From Pelosinus sp. IPA-1 (GTDB lineage Bacteria > Bacillota > Negativicutes > DSM-13327): a stretch of DNA of 64,000 nt. Numbering within the stretch: the first letter of the stretch is position 1; each line of letters opens with the position of its first letter. Positions 9,123 to 17,054 of the stretch are shown here, in pieces. Position numbers and translations under genes: made by a program. The stretch spans positions 289,294 through 353,293 of the forward strand of contig NZ_BSVC01000007.1 in NCBI RefSeq assembly GCF_030269905.1, read 5' to 3'. A model generated the notes under the pieces. That model worked only from the letters and a program-made list of their open reading frames with translations, was not told where the DNA came from and ran no database searches.

Positions 9123-9406
9123 GTGGTTACAGATTATTTTGAGTGGTTACAGTTTTTTATAGAATAATGTGGTAGGTGGTTACAGTGGTTACAGTGGTTA
9201 CAGACCAGTTTAGGGCAATTGTAACCACCTTCACACCATATAACAAAAGGATTTAAAGGGTGTTGGTTACAGTGGTTACAGTTTTTACTATTGATTTAAT
9301 ATAATTAAGAGAATAAAGAGCGCGCGTACATATATACGTATAGGGGATTCTCTTAAATTCTTAAATCTCTTAATTTAAAAAAGTTTTCAAAAAAAACTGT
9401 AACCAC
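9123..9406 (+). repeat. Iteron-like array of GTGGTTACAG repeats, candidate phage replication origin
   Basis: Seven forward copies of GTGGTTACAG or its core begin at 9123, 9143, 9176, 9185, 9194, about 9264 and 9272. Two inverted copies lie at 9220-9228 and 9397-9406. The three at 9176-9203 are in tandem with a 9-bp period. The rest of this 323-bp gene-free stretch is very AT-rich (about 9285-9395). Dense short repeats plus an AT-rich segment beside the helicase gene are the usual build of an iteron origin. A regulatory role is the alternative. Confidence 0.7.
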
Positions 9407-9445
9407 TGTTTCTGTACCCACTTAAAAATAAGCAGGTGAAATAAA

Positions 9446-9721
9446 TTGGAAAAAGCTATCGAGAAATATCTTAGAGATAAAGTTGAAAAGCATGGCGGGA
9501 AATTTCTTAAATTCGTTTCACCGGGGATGGCAGGAGTGCCAGATCGGATTCTACTTTTTCCCTCCGGAGGAATCAAATTTATCGAGATGAAAGACACCGG
9601 TAAAAAATTAGAACCTTTGCAAGTAAAAAGAGCGAATGAATTAAAAGCCTTAGGGCATGATGTGAGATGCATTGATACCAAGCAAAAAGTAAATGATCTC
9701 GTAAAGGAGGTATTTGGATGA
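9446..9721 (+). CDS. VRR-NUC domain nuclease
   Basis: A 91-aa single-domain protein starting at TTG 9446. It shows the VRR-NUC pattern: an N-terminal helix, GMAGVPDRILLF (D of the active site), FIEMKDTGK (E-x-K), and LQVKRANELKALGHDVRCID at the end. These small nucleases of the PD-(D/E)XK superfamily are common phage genes and are often, as here, followed by an SNF2 helicase. The stop overlaps the helicase start by 4 nt (ATGA), so the two are co-translated. Probable role: resolving or cutting branched phage DNA; substrate not deducible. Confidence 0.9.
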   Translation: MEKAIEKYLRDKVEKHGGKFLKFVSPGMAGVPDRILLFPSGGIKFIEMKDTGKKLEPLQVKRANELKALGHDVRCIDTKQKVNDLVKEVFG

Positions 9722-11094
9722 TATTTAAACCACATCAGTACCAAGAGTACGCGATAAAAAAAATACTTGAACTTCCCGAGTGTGGATTATTCCTAGATAT
9801 GGGCATGGGCAAAACAGCAAGCGCCTTGACCGCACTTGACGAATTACTTTTCAACCTGTTTGAAGTAAGTAAGGTTTTAATCATAGCGCCTTTACGAGTA
9901 GCAGAAAGCACCTGGACAGATGAAATTGAAAAGTGGGAGCATCTAAAAGGCTTAAGAATTGCAAAAGTGTTAGGCGAAGAGAAAGATCGATTAGCAGCAC
10001 TGCGTCAAAAGGTTAATATCTTTACCATCAATAGGGAAAATGTAAAATGGCTTGTTGAGCTGTACGGTAAGAAGTGGCCTTTTGATATGGTGGTTATCGA
10101 TGAATTATCAAATTTTAAATCTCCAGCATCACAACGATTTAAAAAGCTTAAAAAAGTAAGAGCCTTAATCAAACGGGTTTTAGGTTTAACTGGTACACCG
10201 AGTCCTAATGGATACTTAGACCTTTGGGCGCAAGTGTATCTGTTAGATCAAGGAGAACGATTAGGAAAAACCTTCACTGGTTACAAGGAGAGATATTTTG
10301 AGCCAGATAAAAGAAATGGTCATATTGTTTATAGTTGGAGACTGAAGCCTGGAGCCGAAGAAGCCATTTATGCGAAAATCTCTGATATCTGCGTAAGTAT
10401 GTTGGCCAAAGATTGGTTGACAATGCCAGAGAGAATCAATAATGTGATTAAGGTTAAATTGCCTGATGAGGCTAAGTTAAAATATAAGCAGTTAGAAAAG
10501 GATTTGCTGTTACCTCTAACTGATAGTGATATAGTAGCCAATACAGCAGCTGTATTATCTAATAAGCTTTTACAGATGGCAAATGGTGCCGTTTATGATG
10601 AAAATGGACAAGCATTTGAAATACATCAAGGTAAACTGGAAGCTTTATCAGATCTTATCGAATCAGCAAACGGTAATCCGGTATTAGTCTTTTACAGCTA
10701 CAAGCACGATTTAACTAGAATCCAATCTTATCTTAAAAAGTATCAAGTGAGGGAACTAAAAACAGCACAAGATATTAAAGATTGGAATATCGGAAAAGTA
10801 TCTGTGATGGTAGCTCATCCAGCATCAACGGGGCATGGACTTAATTTACAAGCCGGGGGCAATGTGATCATATGGTTTGGGATTCCATGGAGTTTAGAAT
10901 TATACCAGCAGGCGAATGCAAGACTAGACCGACAAGGACAAAAGAACGGGGTTATCATCAATCACCTTGTCACAGAAAGCACCATGGATGAGGACGTAAT
11001 GAGATCTATTGAAAATAAGGCAGTAGGACAAAATGCTTTGTTAGAGGCTGTGAAAGCTAAAATAGAAAGAATAAGGAGGGGCTTACATGAATAA
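9718..11094 (+). CDS. SNF2/DEAD-family phage helicase
   Basis: A 458-aa superfamily 2 helicase. Motif I DMGMGKTAS lies near residue 27, motif II VVIDELSNF (DE-x variant) near residue 126, LTGTPSPNG is motif III, and the C-terminal RecA lobe has QANARLDRQGQ (motif VI). It couples ATP hydrolysis to translocation on or remodelling of DNA. It overlaps the VRR-NUC gene by 4 nt and the next gene by 8 nt, so all three form one translation unit. Length is typical for phage SNF2-like helicases. Confidence 0.92.
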   Translation: MIFKPHQYQEYAIKKILELPECGLFLDMGMGKTASALTALDELLFNLFEVSKVLIIAPLRVAESTWTDEIEKWEHLKGLRIAKVLGEEKDRLAALRQKVNIFTINRENVKWLVELYGKKWPFDMVVIDELSNFKSPASQRFKKLKKVRALIKRVLGLTGTPSPNGYLDLWAQVYLLDQGERLGKTFTGYKERYFEPDKRNGHIVYSWRLKPGAEEAIYAKISDICVSMLAKDWLTMPERINNVIKVKLPDEAKLKYKQLEKDLLLPLTDSDIVANTAAVLSNKLLQMANGAVYDENGQAFEIHQGKLEALSDLIESANGNPVLVFYSYKHDLTRIQSYLKKYQVRELKTAQDIKDWNIGKVSVMVAHPASTGHGLNLQAGGNVIIWFGIPWSLELYQQANARLDRQGQKNGVIINHLVTESTMDEDVMRSIENKAVGQNALLEAVKAKIERIRRGLHE

Positions 11095-11659
11095 GAGCAA
11101 TGTTATGGAACCTTTAATGGATAAAGCTGAAATAATTAAACTGGCGGTAGAAGCAGGGACAGCTGCAGCAATAAAACACATCGAGCAAGAAAAAAACAAA
11201 GAAATCAAATCTCGTCAAAGCAAACGACTTTACAATACTAAACTATTATTAGAAAACTATAATGTTTTAAAGGATCATTGCGAAAATTCAATTAGTAAAT
11301 TAGACGATATAAAGCCTACGGAAAATGCTATTGATATTTTAGATTCTTTAGACAGCAGTGAAGGTTCTTACATTGAGTCAATTAAAAGAAGTACGACAAG
11401 AACATATGTTATAATGGCTCATATTGATGTAATGATGGGGATGTATAGATCTTATTGTGAGTCATCAAATAAGTTAGAGGACGGAAGACGGTATAGAGTT
11501 ATGAGGTCAAAATACATAGACGATCTTAAAATGACTGATATATGTGAGCAAGAAAATATAGATAGAAGTACTTACTTTCGTGACATTAACGAAATTAGTA
11601 AAAGGCTAAGTGGTTTAATATTCGGTATCGATGGGCTTTCGGTCATGCGACAAAGATGA
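11087..11659 (+). CDS. ArpU-like phage transcriptional regulator
   Basis: A 190-aa protein from ATG 11087 after AAGGAGGGG. The N-terminal part is charged and helical. The C-terminal about 45 residues (YIDDLKMTDICEQENIDRSTYFRDINEISKRL) look like a sigma-region-4-type helix-turn-helix, as in ArpU/RinA-type regulators. It is the last gene of the early operon, just before the late modules, the usual position of a late-gene activator. The target would be a promoter in the following gap or further on. The family call is by pattern and position. Confidence 0.7.
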   Translation: MNKSNVMEPLMDKAEIIKLAVEAGTAAAIKHIEQEKNKEIKSRQSKRLYNTKLLLENYNVLKDHCENSISKLDDIKPTENAIDILDSLDSSEGSYIESIKRSTTRTYVIMAHIDVMMGMYRSYCESSNKLEDGRRYRVMRSKYIDDLKMTDICEQENIDRSTYFRDINEISKRLSGLIFGIDGLSVMRQR

Positions 11660-11752
11660 AACTGACATGCGACTTTTAATGTGAGATAATGATATTGTGA
11701 AAAATTTATAACAGAGCCAGTGACGCCTCTTAATATGCGGACCAGCACTGGA
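11644..11752 (+). promoter_or_regulatory. Late-control region: CATGCGAC direct repeats and a CCAGTG/CACTGG hairpin
   Basis: CATGCGAC occurs at 11644-11651 (inside the end of the regulator gene) and again at 11666-11673. Further on, CCAGTG (11718-11723) and CACTGG (11747-11752) can pair around a 23-nt loop, followed shortly by an intrinsic terminator. Repeats directly after a late-regulator gene could be its binding sites, and the hairpin could belong to a small RNA. Both uses are inference. Confidence 0.4.
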
Positions 11753-11760
11753 CATTTAAA

Positions 11761-11791
11761 AAAACCACCTGCTAATTGCGGGTGGTTTTTC
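11761..11791 (+). terminator. Intrinsic terminator after the early operon
   Basis: AACCACCTGC, a four-base loop, and GCGGGTGGTT form a nearly perfect stem (one G-T pair), followed directly by TTT. It ends the early operon or a short transcript from the region just upstream. Confidence 0.85.
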
Positions 11792-11851
11792 TAATAAAGG
11801 ATAATATTGCCTTCTGGCGAAGTTTGTAGAAAAGCATAGGAGGTAAATTAT

Positions 11852-12148
11852 ATGACCAGAATTGATGAATTAACAAATGAAAAAATTACCTTAACAGAGG
11901 GAAAATTCTTGGATTTTGTTTTAACTCAGGGGATTAATAATGTCAGAAAAGAAGATTTAATAAAAATCGTAAGTGTACATAAACTAAAGACTTGGGAAGC
12001 AATACCAGGATTTAACGAGTTCTTTTATTACAAAATGGCTGAAGAGAACAACCGAGGCATTGAGAAATGGACAAAGTTAATGGGGTGGCTAACTATCATA
12101 ATGGCAGTAATGACAGCCGCACAGGTATATAAAGCTTTTTATAATTGA
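11852..12148 (+). CDS. Small single-pass membrane protein, unknown function
   Basis: A 98-aa protein with ATG 11852 after AGGAGGTAA. Residues 1-75 are soluble and partly helical; residues 76-95 (LMGWLTIIMAVMTAAQVYKAF) form one C-terminal membrane segment, so the protein is probably tail-anchored. It stands alone between two terminators in the middle of the prophage and may be lysogeny cargo or a superinfection-exclusion protein. That role is inference; no family recognised. Confidence 0.65.
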   Translation: MTRIDELTNEKITLTEGKFLDFVLTQGINNVRKEDLIKIVSVHKLKTWEAIPGFNEFFYYKMAEENNRGIEKWTKLMGWLTIIMAVMTAAQVYKAFYN

Positions 12149-12169
12149 GCCTTCGGGCTCTTTTTCTTT
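12147..12169 (+). terminator. Intrinsic terminator
   Basis: GAGCC-TTCG-GGCTC stem with a stable UUCG loop, then TTTTTCTTT. It overlaps the stop of the membrane protein gene, closing that single-gene unit. Confidence 0.9.
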
Positions 12170-12196
12170 AACATAAAAACAAGAGAGGTGTGTAGT

Positions 12197-12403
12197 ATGA
12201 CATATTGCGATGATACCGAATGCCAGTATTATAATCCCAACGGTTGTACAGCTTCTGAGATATACCATAGTACAGACCGCTTTTGTGTTACTGGTAGAAG
12301 GGCGGGTAAAAGTTATACCCAAGAGCTAATGAAGCAAATAAATTGCAATTGTAAGGGGACTAATAAAGGATACAAAAGTAAACGTAGTGGAGTGTTGAAA
12401 TGA
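12197..12403 (+). CDS. Small cysteine-rich phage protein
   Basis: A 68-aa protein; ATG 12197 is chosen with GAGAGGTG upstream, since the GTG at 12188 lies in that site. It holds six cysteines (TYCDDTECQYYNPNGCT, FCVTG, NCNC), a likely zinc-binding or knuckle-like arrangement, and a basic C-terminus. No membrane segment. It lies between the small membrane protein and the tyrosine recombinase. Function unknown. Confidence 0.6.
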   Translation: MTYCDDTECQYYNPNGCTASEIYHSTDRFCVTGRRAGKSYTQELMKQINCNCKGTNKGYKSKRSGVLK

Positions 12404-12461
12404 TGAAAAACATACACGCTCGCGCCGTTCTGAGACTGCCATCATGACCATTTTGCAATAA

Positions 12462-12571
12462 AATAAAACTGTTCGTATACTATGCAATATGCGAATAGTT
12501 ATGTTATACTAACTACATATAATAGCAGTTTAAACAGTTGTTATACACAATAAAACTGTTCGTATATTATG
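12462..12571 (+). repeat. Repeated dif/operator-like element upstream of the recombinase gene
   Basis: A 23-bp direct repeat (22 of 23 identical) lies at 12462-12484 and 12549-12571. The first copy also pairs with an inverted arm: ACTGTTCGTATA (12468-12479) against TATGCGAATAGT (12488-12499), 10 of 12 positions complementary around an 8-bp centre. An extended -10 (TG-T-TATACT, 12502-12510) lies between the copies. This could be an operator for self-regulation or a recombination site with 12-bp arms. Confidence 0.6.
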
Positions 12572-12585
12572 TAGGAGGTATAAAT

Positions 12586-13443
12586 ATGTTGAACGAATAT
12601 CTTTCTATACTAAAAGCAACGGGTAAAAGTGATAGAACTATAGCGACGCGTAAGGCACAATTAAACAGCTTTTTGTTTTGGCTAAAGGAAACAACTGAAT
12701 CAGATAACCCATTAGAAATTACATCCATAGACGCAGTAAAATATAGAAAGTATTTGCAAAATAAAGGTTTAAAGCCAAATTCAATAAATATTGCACTGTC
12801 ATCTATAAATTCCTTTTGTCAATGGATGTATGATGATAGAAAAATGTCTCATAATCCAGTAAAAAAGGTAGAGCAGATCGGCATTGCGAAAACAGCTCCT
12901 AGGGGGCTAAGTAAAAATGAAAAGCATAGATTATTACGCGCTATTGAAAATAGCAAGAATAAACGAGATGGCGCTATTATACTTACATTGCTGGATACAG
13001 GTGTACGTGTATCTGAATTGATTTCCTTAACTGTCGATGATGTAGTTATTGGAGATCGAAAAGGGATGATAACGGTACGCGCTGGTAAAGGGAATAAGTT
13101 TCGCCAAATACCTTTGCGTAAGGAATTGCGTAATTTCTTAGTTGAATATATTTTTAATAATAGATCTCTTGGTGAATATCTTTTTGAAGGGCAACGTGCT
13201 CCTAGTTTAACATCACGCGCCGTTCAATTAATATGTAATAAGTTCGGAGAAAAAGCCAAAATTGATCGACTAACACCTCACGTATTAAGACATACCTTTG
13301 CGCACGATCTATTAGGGGTTGGTGTGAGTTTAGACAAAGTTGCCTTATTATTGGGGCATTCTAGCCTAAATACAACAGCAATATATACTAGACCAAGCAT
13401 GAATGATTTGCAGGATGCCGTAGATAAAATTGAATATGTATAA
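12586..13443 (+). CDS. Tyrosine recombinase (XerC/D-like) internal to the prophage
   Basis: 285 aa from ATG 12586, placed after AGGAGGTA. It has an N-terminal SAM-like core-binding domain (residues 1-90) and a catalytic domain with R141 (TGVRVSEL), a Lys near 169, H232-xx-R235 (HVLRHTF), H258 (LGHSS) and nucleophile Y267 (AIYTR): a complete active site. The size is Xer-like and it lacks the N-terminal arm-binding domain usual in large phage integrases. It lies between replication and packaging genes rather than at a prophage end. Possible jobs are dimer resolution, excision or inversion. Confidence 0.88.
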   Translation: MLNEYLSILKATGKSDRTIATRKAQLNSFLFWLKETTESDNPLEITSIDAVKYRKYLQNKGLKPNSINIALSSINSFCQWMYDDRKMSHNPVKKVEQIGIAKTAPRGLSKNEKHRLLRAIENSKNKRDGAIILTLLDTGVRVSELISLTVDDVVIGDRKGMITVRAGKGNKFRQIPLRKELRNFLVEYIFNNRSLGEYLFEGQRAPSLTSRAVQLICNKFGEKAKIDRLTPHVLRHTFAHDLLGVGVSLDKVALLLGHSSLNTTAIYTRPSMNDLQDAVDKIEYV

Positions 13444-13468
13444 AGAAGTCAATAGTTGTACAAAGCAT

Positions 13469-13494
13469 AAGAGCCGAAAGGCTCTTTTCTTTTT
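13469..13494 (+). terminator. Intrinsic terminator after the recombinase gene
   Basis: AGAGCC-GAAA-GGCTCT stem with a GNRA-type loop followed by TTTCTTTTT. It separates the recombinase from the packaging operon. Confidence 0.9.
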
Positions 13495-13517
13495 AATTGA
13501 AGGGCAGGTGATAACAA

Positions 13518-14210
13518 ATGTTTTATAATATAACAGATGAATTTGACGATGATTTTCTAGCTGAAGTTAAAGCCATGTCGCCTTCACCGGCTGATGAACA
13601 CACACAACTGGTGACTGTACCATCAGAAGAGGCGTATAATGCGTTAATTGCCAAACAGCAGCAGGAAATAGTTGAGGCTAAACGTGAAGCCGCCATCAAT
13701 AAGCGTAAAACATATCTTACGAGCGAGATTCCAGTCCGGCCCTGTACTAGCGACTGTCCAAATCGTGATCGCTGCCGTGACTATGTAAAAGGGCGAGTAT
13801 TTGATGGTGATTTATGCAAGCCAGAGCTAAGGCAAATTAAGAAATGGCAGGTTGCCTTTAGACAGGGTAATATGGATAAGATAAAAGATGATGCAGGAGC
13901 CGTAGCGGGTGCTTTAGCTGTTCAAGTTTATAGGCTAATTGAGAAGGCGATCATTGATGGTGCTATTGTTGAGAGTACAAAAGAGGGTAAATACGGTACT
14001 TATAAAGAAAAGATGGCGCACCCCGCATTACAACAGGCTGCTAATATTTGCAAGACCCTGGGAATCAATTTAAATGATTTCTTAATGACTCCTAAAGCAA
14101 GCAAAGACGCAGGTCCACAAGTTAATAATATCAATGTTGGTGTTACATTTAATGTTGTTCAGGATCGTTTCGCGGCTCGTTATGGGCAGGTGAATGAGAT
14201 CGATGAGTAA
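13518..14210 (+). CDS. Putative terminase small subunit
   Basis: A 230-aa protein directly upstream of, and overlapping by 17 nt, the large terminase. It has an acidic N-terminus, a charged helical stretch (residues 35-65), and a cysteine cluster CTSDCPNRDRC followed by a further C about 14 residues on (near residues 75-103) that may bind metal, then a helical C-terminal half. Assignment rests on position and general build; there is no clear match to a known TerS family. It would recognise the packaging site and load TerL. Confidence 0.6.
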   Translation: MFYNITDEFDDDFLAEVKAMSPSPADEHTQLVTVPSEEAYNALIAKQQQEIVEAKREAAINKRKTYLTSEIPVRPCTSDCPNRDRCRDYVKGRVFDGDLCKPELRQIKKWQVAFRQGNMDKIKDDAGAVAGALAVQVYRLIEKAIIDGAIVESTKEGKYGTYKEKMAHPALQQAANICKTLGINLNDFLMTPKASKDAGPQVNNINVGVTFNVVQDRFAARYGQVNEIDE

Positions 14211-15732
14211 GGGACCAACTATCATTACTCAAAAGCCAATCACTACTAAAACATTAGAGGACGTACTTGCCACGGAATCAGGTTATATTGAGATGCTAAC
14301 TGAGCCGCAAATAGTATTTGACGATTACCAAAGGGAATTCTTGGAGTCGCTAGATAGATTCCAAATATGGTTAAAAGGTAGGCAGTTAGGCTTTTCATTT
14401 GTTTCAGCAGCTCGCGCTTTGGCACGTTCACAGAATCTTGATGATTATACGTGCATTATATCTTCGTATAAATCAGATGATGCAAAGGAAAAAATTCGTT
14501 ATGCGAATCAAATTTATGATAGTTTACCTGATGCCTATAAAAAGAAGAAGCTCACAGATAACGCCACTTCTTTGGAGTTTGTTGATAGATCTGGTAGAAA
14601 AAGTACAGGGACTCGAATTATAGCCCAGGGCAAAGGGCCTGTTCGTGGTAAGGGCTCCAATGGTGTACTAGATGTTATCCTGGATGAGTTTGCTTTCTTT
14701 GGTACCTTTGCTGCTACGGTTTATACTTCAGTCGTACCTATTTTTACGCGTGTTAAGTATGGATCATTGACTATCATATCTACACCACTCGGTAAGTTTG
14801 GTAAGTTCTTTGAGATATGGAATGAAATCCGAAAATACAAGAATTATAAGCGTCGCACCATTTACTGGTGGGACTTTTCTTTATTGTGTAAGAACGTTCC
14901 TGAGGCCCGTGAGCATGCCAAACATATGCATACACTCCAAAGGGTTGAGATCTTTGGCACTGAGCAGTTACACGAATTATTTAATGCAATGGATCTGGAA
15001 TCATTCCAACAAGAATTTGAATGTGCATTTATTGATGATAGTTCTTCCTACTTCCCGTTAGAGATGGTTTATAAATGCGTAATGAACGATGAAGCTGAAG
15101 AGGGGATGCTGTCAGAGCAGGATCGTCTGATGGCGAAAAGCTTTCAAGAATTATTTGATAAAACGACTGGTAGGCTTGGTAGTGGTTTTGATGTTGGCCG
15201 TAGAAAAGATACGTCGGAGTTAATAAGTCTAGATGAAACGGAAACTACAAAAATAATGCGATATCAAGAATCTTATAAAAATGTCGCATTTCACTTACAA
15301 GAAAAAGAACTATCACGACATTTAAAAATAGCAAAGCCTATTCGTTTATGTATGGATTCCACAGGGCTTGGCATGGAAATGCCTGAAAACTTACAGCGTG
15401 AACACGGGAGTAAGGTTGAGGCCATTACATTCACGAACTCAATTAAAGAATCTATGGCCGTATCACTTCATAATGAATTTGAGAAAGGCCGTTCAGGAAT
15501 ATTGATTCCTAATGAGAGGGATTTGATTAGTCAAATAGTGGCCATCAAAAGAGAAGTAACCAGCACCGGTGCATTCCGTTATTCTGTTGAAAGAAACGAT
15601 CAGCATCATGGTGATAAATTTTGGGGACTGGCTCTTGCTAATCATGCTTTAGATCGTGGGAAAAGAGGAAATATCGGCGGCCCAATAGGAGCGATAGCCG
15701 GTAGAACACCAGTTGCGGATATAGGATGGTAA
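14194..15732 (+). CDS. terL: Phage terminase large subunit (Mu gp28-like)
   Basis: A 512-aa packaging motor. The ATPase domain carries a divergent Walker A (KGRQLGFS, residues 61-68) and Walker B VILDEFAFF (D164/E165). The C-terminal RNase H-like nuclease starts with GFDVGRRKD near residue 332 and includes LCMDSTGLG further on. It pumps phage DNA into the prohead and cuts it. ATG 14194 overlaps the previous gene; MSKGP at 14203 is an alternative. Next to a Mu gp29-like portal, it fits the Mu-type head module. Confidence 0.93.
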   Translation: MRSMSKGPTIITQKPITTKTLEDVLATESGYIEMLTEPQIVFDDYQREFLESLDRFQIWLKGRQLGFSFVSAARALARSQNLDDYTCIISSYKSDDAKEKIRYANQIYDSLPDAYKKKKLTDNATSLEFVDRSGRKSTGTRIIAQGKGPVRGKGSNGVLDVILDEFAFFGTFAATVYTSVVPIFTRVKYGSLTIISTPLGKFGKFFEIWNEIRKYKNYKRRTIYWWDFSLLCKNVPEAREHAKHMHTLQRVEIFGTEQLHELFNAMDLESFQQEFECAFIDDSSSYFPLEMVYKCVMNDEAEEGMLSEQDRLMAKSFQELFDKTTGRLGSGFDVGRRKDTSELISLDETETTKIMRYQESYKNVAFHLQEKELSRHLKIAKPIRLCMDSTGLGMEMPENLQREHGSKVEAITFTNSIKESMAVSLHNEFEKGRSGILIPNERDLISQIVAIKREVTSTGAFRYSVERNDQHHGDKFWGLALANHALDRGKRGNIGGPIGAIAGRTPVADIGW

Positions 15733-15744
15733 GGGGGTGAACAT

Positions 15745-17052
15745 ATGGATAAACCAAAAACATATCAGCCTGAGGCTGGACAAATTGGTAGTCAGTTAGA
15801 TTCGACATTCTTTTTATTTGACGATTGTATTCGAAATATGGATGATGTCGATGTAAAAGAATACGAGCGTATGATCGATACGGATGAGACTATTGCTGTA
15901 GGTATTCAGTTTTTAACTATGTCGGTGCTATTGAAGCTCGGAGAGTATGAACATAGTGATCCAAAGATAAGTAAGTTTGTTAATGATAACTTTGAATCAA
16001 TGCAAGGCAATTTATACACAGCTGGCGAGGATATTCTTTCGGCATTATGGGCAGGATTTTCGGGAACTGAAATTTGTTGGAAGCCTAGTGGAAGTCGAAT
16101 TATGTTGGATAAATTAACAACCTATCACCCCCGAACAGTATTAGTTCGCGTCAATCAGGAAACTGGTGATTATGAAGGAATAAAACAGTGGAGATGGTTT
16201 GCCGGATCTCCAGTAGATATTCCAAAAGAAAAAGTTATCCTGTTCAACATTGGCAAGAAGTTCGGCAATCATTACGGAAGGTCAATGTGTAAGCCGATCC
16301 GTAAGAATTGGTTATTAAAAGACCCTGTACTCAAAATGTGGGCCAGAGCATTAGATCGTTTTGGCACTCCCTTACTAGGCGCCGTCGTTCCTGATGAAGT
16401 TATTAAGGATCCGGAAAATACTGAGAATGAAATTAGTCAGATGGCCTATGTTTTAAGAATGTTGGCCAATATACAAAATGGAACTGGAGTCGTGCTTAAA
16501 AGTGCACTAAAGGGTGAAGCTACTACCGATATAAAGGCACTCACTAGCGGTGGCGCTGGCGTCGGTGAAGCATTTATGGCAGCCGCTAGTTATTATAATA
16601 AAATGATGCTACGAGGGCTATTAGTTCCTAGTTTAGTTTTTGATGAAGGGCAGAAAAGTGGTAGTTACGCTCTTGGCCAATCCCATTTTGCAATTTATAA
16701 CATGATGACTTCAGGTATTTACCGAGGTTTTAAAGAGGCCCTCATCGAGCAGGTTGTCCGTCCTATGCTTGCTTATAATTTTGGTGAACAAAAGGACCTA
16801 GGTAACTTTGCTGAGAAAAAAATTGCTGAAGAAGATAAGAAGCTATTATTCGATGGTTTTACGCAGCTTACTAATACAGGATATCTTGACCCTCAAATAC
16901 AAGAAGATTTTGATTATGTACGTGAAGCAGCAGGCGCACCACCAAGAGATATAAAAAAACCGGTTGACGATATGATGGATAAGGCGAAAGCGGAATTCAA
17001 TCGCTACACCAGGGCGCAGGATGATATTGGCGATCCGCTAGAAGGTGAGTAA
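15745..17052 (+). CDS. DUF935 phage portal protein (Mu gp29-like)
   Basis: A 435-aa portal with a good AAGGGGGTG site upstream of ATG 15745. Recognisable DUF935 features include the GTEICWKP and RPLxY-like segments (VVRPMLAYNFG) and the long helical wing in the second half. Twelve copies would form the ring at the capsid vertex through which DNA passes, docking TerL during packaging. It is followed 2 nt later by the minor head protein gene. Length matches the family. Confidence 0.9.
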   Translation: MDKPKTYQPEAGQIGSQLDSTFFLFDDCIRNMDDVDVKEYERMIDTDETIAVGIQFLTMSVLLKLGEYEHSDPKISKFVNDNFESMQGNLYTAGEDILSALWAGFSGTEICWKPSGSRIMLDKLTTYHPRTVLVRVNQETGDYEGIKQWRWFAGSPVDIPKEKVILFNIGKKFGNHYGRSMCKPIRKNWLLKDPVLKMWARALDRFGTPLLGAVVPDEVIKDPENTENEISQMAYVLRMLANIQNGTGVVLKSALKGEATTDIKALTSGGAGVGEAFMAAASYYNKMMLRGLLVPSLVFDEGQKSGSYALGQSHFAIYNMMTSGIYRGFKEALIEQVVRPMLAYNFGEQKDLGNFAEKKIAEEDKKLLFDGFTQLTNTGYLDPQIQEDFDYVREAAGAPPRDIKKPVDDMMDKAKAEFNRYTRAQDDIGDPLEGE

Positions 17053-17054
17053 TC

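Noticed and set aside
9176..9203. Tandem 9-bp repeats as a CRISPR array
   Set aside because: Units are only 9 bp with no spacers between; no cas genes nearby. Fits an iteron array instead.
12586..13443. Recombinase as the prophage integrase
   Set aside because: It is in the middle of the phage genome between replication and packaging genes; integrases normally sit next to an attachment site at the end.
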